Source of the DNA: Dryomyza anilis
Lineage: Eukaryota > Arthropoda > Insecta > Diptera > Dryomyzidae
Assembly (NCBI GenBank): GCA_951804985.1
Contig: OX638133.1
Coordinates: 54,713,122 to 54,777,121 of the forward strand
Direction: 5' to 3'
DNA length: 64,000 bases
Shown here piece after piece: positions 61,625 through 64,000 of the stretch. Within the stretch, counting starts at the first letter, position 1. Every line of letters begins with the position of its first letter. The notes beneath the pieces are model-generated. The model was not told where the DNA came from and ran no database searches. It saw only the letters and a list, made by a program, of their open reading frames with translations. The translations under genes were made by a program, and so were the position numbers.

Positions 61625-62040
61625 TGTCAGTCTATATTCAGTCTACGGAAAACTGTTCTACAAGTTCGTATTTCTGGATTGTGTACAAAATAAAAACACT
61701 CTTATGTTTGGTTTAAATTAGAACAATTAACTTTAATAAACAACTTTACTAATAACAAATTCTAACAACTGCTGATTGTCCACCTGACATTGATCATACA
61801 CGAGATTCACTCGACCACTTTACAATCAATACTGAAGTGCTGTGCCTCAGATGTGTCGGCCTTATATATAGGAGGCATCAGTTCGACACGTTTCGACAAG
61901 CTTCGACTTGTTCCGAGAACCTTCTACTCGTTTCGTGAATGATGCATGCTATTGACATCTCATTCGCACTCATGTGTTTTAATGTGGTGATCTTCCATCA
62001 GTATATATCTTGCTCAATATATATCAGTATATTCGTTACA
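61625..62040 (-). mobile_element. Solo LTR of a gypsy-like element
   Basis: 416 bp from TGTCAGTCTATATTCAG to ATTCGTTACA. On the minus strand it reads TGTAACGAAT ... CTGACA, with a TATATATAAGG box near 61870 and two GAAGGTTCTCGGAAC-like heat-shock-type words. Flanks atat / gtat agree at three of four bases. No internal region on either side, so it is a solo LTR left by recombination. Confidence 0.7.
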
Positions 62041-62177
62041 GTATACCAATTATTTATTTTAATTCAAGTCAAGAGTACAAATCGTAATGAAAATATTGTA
62101 TACAAATTTTTGTAGCAATTCAAATATTTTGAATATTAAAATACTGAATGAACATATAAGTAAATTAGAAAGTATAC

Positions 62178-62790
<613 letters not shown>

Positions 62791-62791
62791 C

Positions 62792-62991
62792 AAGCAACCC
62801 AACGAGCCACCGACCATCTCATCACCCCCTCTGGCAACAGATGAGACCGATGAGAGACCCATGGAGACGTCGACCGAGCGGCCCGAGCGGCCCGAACAGC
62901 CAGCTATTTTCGCACCACCAAAACCGGTTCCAGGTGACGCTAACCCAGACCCATTTGAGGTACCGGACGACATCTTGGACTTGTACTCTTG
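62792..62991 (+). pseudogene. C-terminal coding fragment, Pro/Glu-rich, unassigned
   Basis: One frame reads about 66 residues of normal protein composition to a TGA at 62989-62991: [40 protein letters not shown] and [18 protein letters not shown]. The DNA is 60% GC, in sharp contrast with the TA repeat before it. The other two frames are implausible. I do not recognise the family; a retroelement gag tail or a host gene exon are both possible. Confidence 0.45.
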
Positions 62992-63020
62992 ACTTGAATT
63001 AAAATAAATAATTGTTATAC

Positions 63021-63560
63021 TGTAACGAACCCCTGACCTTCAGCCGGGGTGAGCTAGTCGCGCCAGGGTTCGTCCCATGAATTTTTAATTCGCAGGGGAG
63101 AACCAAAAGGAAATAAAAGACGCTTGTGTCAGATAACGTTATAAAATTCTTTATTTTAACACTATTTAAATTTTTTACACTATTAATACAAATACGCTTA
63201 ATCGATTATCGCCGCGATTACGCGACCGGTGACTTCGCTTAATGCGTATAACGACATTCCGACGCCATAGACCCGGACTGCTACTAAATAGTTGCCTCGA
63301 AGGTTATAGTTCCCCGCGCGTATGTGGACGGACTACCGCGTATGACGGCGTCGCACTACGTCGATGTCGTAAAGCTACGAAAATTCTTTATTTTTCGTGG
63401 CAGCGTACTACTCCTAGCGGGCGGCGCCGCTATGCTCGGCTACGCTCTGTGGCTGTGTCCACGCTATGATAGCTACAGCAACTGTTGCTGTGTGGCTATG
63501 GCTACGCGGTTACGAACCTACACTTCGACTACTGTGTCGAAAGGACGTGGTGTCACATTC
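63021..63560 (-). repeat. Probable 3' LTR of a gypsy element leaving the window
   Basis: Begins TGTAACGAACCCCTGACC on the plus strand; the minus-strand polyadenylation word AATAAAG lies near 63155. The GC-rich sequence to about 63560 contains several tgtggctatggctacg-like words. The inner boundary is not visible, so the end given is a guess. Confidence 0.5.
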
Positions 63561-63783
63561 TCGATAGGTCTTACTCTGAGCAACCCTCCTGCGCTGATAT
63601 TGATTTGGAACGTATGGAACACTCACCGCCTTCCTCGGTGACGCGAGTGGGAGTTGAGGGCGATCATTCGCAACTCCTGGATGAGTGGTTGTGCGTACCC
63701 CTGTCCAGCGAGGTGACCTCCGGGGTCGGACTGGTTCGTTCGGCACGAGTCGCCAGTTCTTGCGCTGTCGGTGCGCATTGTCT

Positions 63784-63999
63784 TCAGTGCCGTCGTCGGA
63801 GCTGCTTGATATACTTCGGAGCTGCTTGGAGTCCAGCCTGCGTCAAGTAGGCTGGACTATACTCTGCTGTTTCGGACGCGCTGGTATTGACGGCTAGTGA
63901 GATCTCCGGGAGATTCTCGTCCCACTTCGTTTGCTGATTCTGGCACAGTTGAGCGATCATCGTCTTGATCGTGCGGTTAGCCCTCTCTGTCGGGTTCTC
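63784..63999 (-). pseudogene. pol: Gypsy integrase fragment (enters from the right edge)
   Basis: Minus strand, 71 residues: ENPTERANRTIKTMIAQLCQ with the catalytic Glu of the D,D,E triad, KWDENLPEISLAVNTSASET and AEYSPAYLTQ, then AGLQAAPKYIKQLRR and a stop. Up to YLTQ the wording is typical of insect gypsy integrases; after that it departs from the family, so the protein is truncated or rearranged there. The rest lies beyond 64000. Confidence 0.85.
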
Positions 64000-64000
64000 T

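Overview
This window looks like a transposon-packed, AT-rich heterochromatic stretch of a dipteran (probably brachyceran fly) genome. The clues are DINE-1/mini-me-like elements carrying a (GTCY)n microsatellite, Ty3/gypsy LTR elements of insect type, a jockey-type and an RTE-type LINE, hAT and foldback elements, and a tRNA-headed SINE. The fly assignment is inference. I find no host gene; every coding segment I recognise belongs to a mobile element, and nearly all are broken.

Layout. 1-4637: a SINE with a 13-bp target duplication, a mini-me element and hairpin-type repeats. 4638-44520: four head-to-tail units (U1-U4) of a satellite-like repeat, about 2.7-3.0 kb each once insertions are subtracted. 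They are split by a 642-bp inverted-repeat element and a jockey LINE in U1, a mini-me element and 9.6-kb LTR element A in U2, a mini-me element and 6.2-kb LTR element C in U3, and 8.6-kb LTR element B in U4. The four junctions and the target duplications (ctga/ctgt, caaa, tatg, atgtaaac) make the order of events readable. 38120-52851: a 7-kb tandem duplication covering half of element B, half of U4 and a hAT end; the second copy later took a mini-me insertion. 52818-55330: an RTE-clade LINE (minus strand) whose 3' end carries the duplication breakpoint. 55916-59236: a foldback-type element whose arms are 109-bp tandem repeats, each with its own hairpin. 59237-64000: a headless SINE copy, a solo LTR, a TA-rich palindrome, a proline-rich coding tail and the end of a further gypsy element leaving the window.

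How the parts work together. The three LTR elements have the usual order LTR - gag - protease - reverse transcriptase - RNase H - integrase - LTR. A and B (minus strand) are close relatives; C (plus strand) is a different lineage with an Asn-rich gag tail and, upstream of gag, a short frame with a complete RING-H2 spacing pattern. That frame is the most unusual coding signal here. Deepest nesting seen: a 222-bp MITE inside a hAT element, inside foreign DNA, inside LTR element A, inside a mini-me element, inside a satellite unit.
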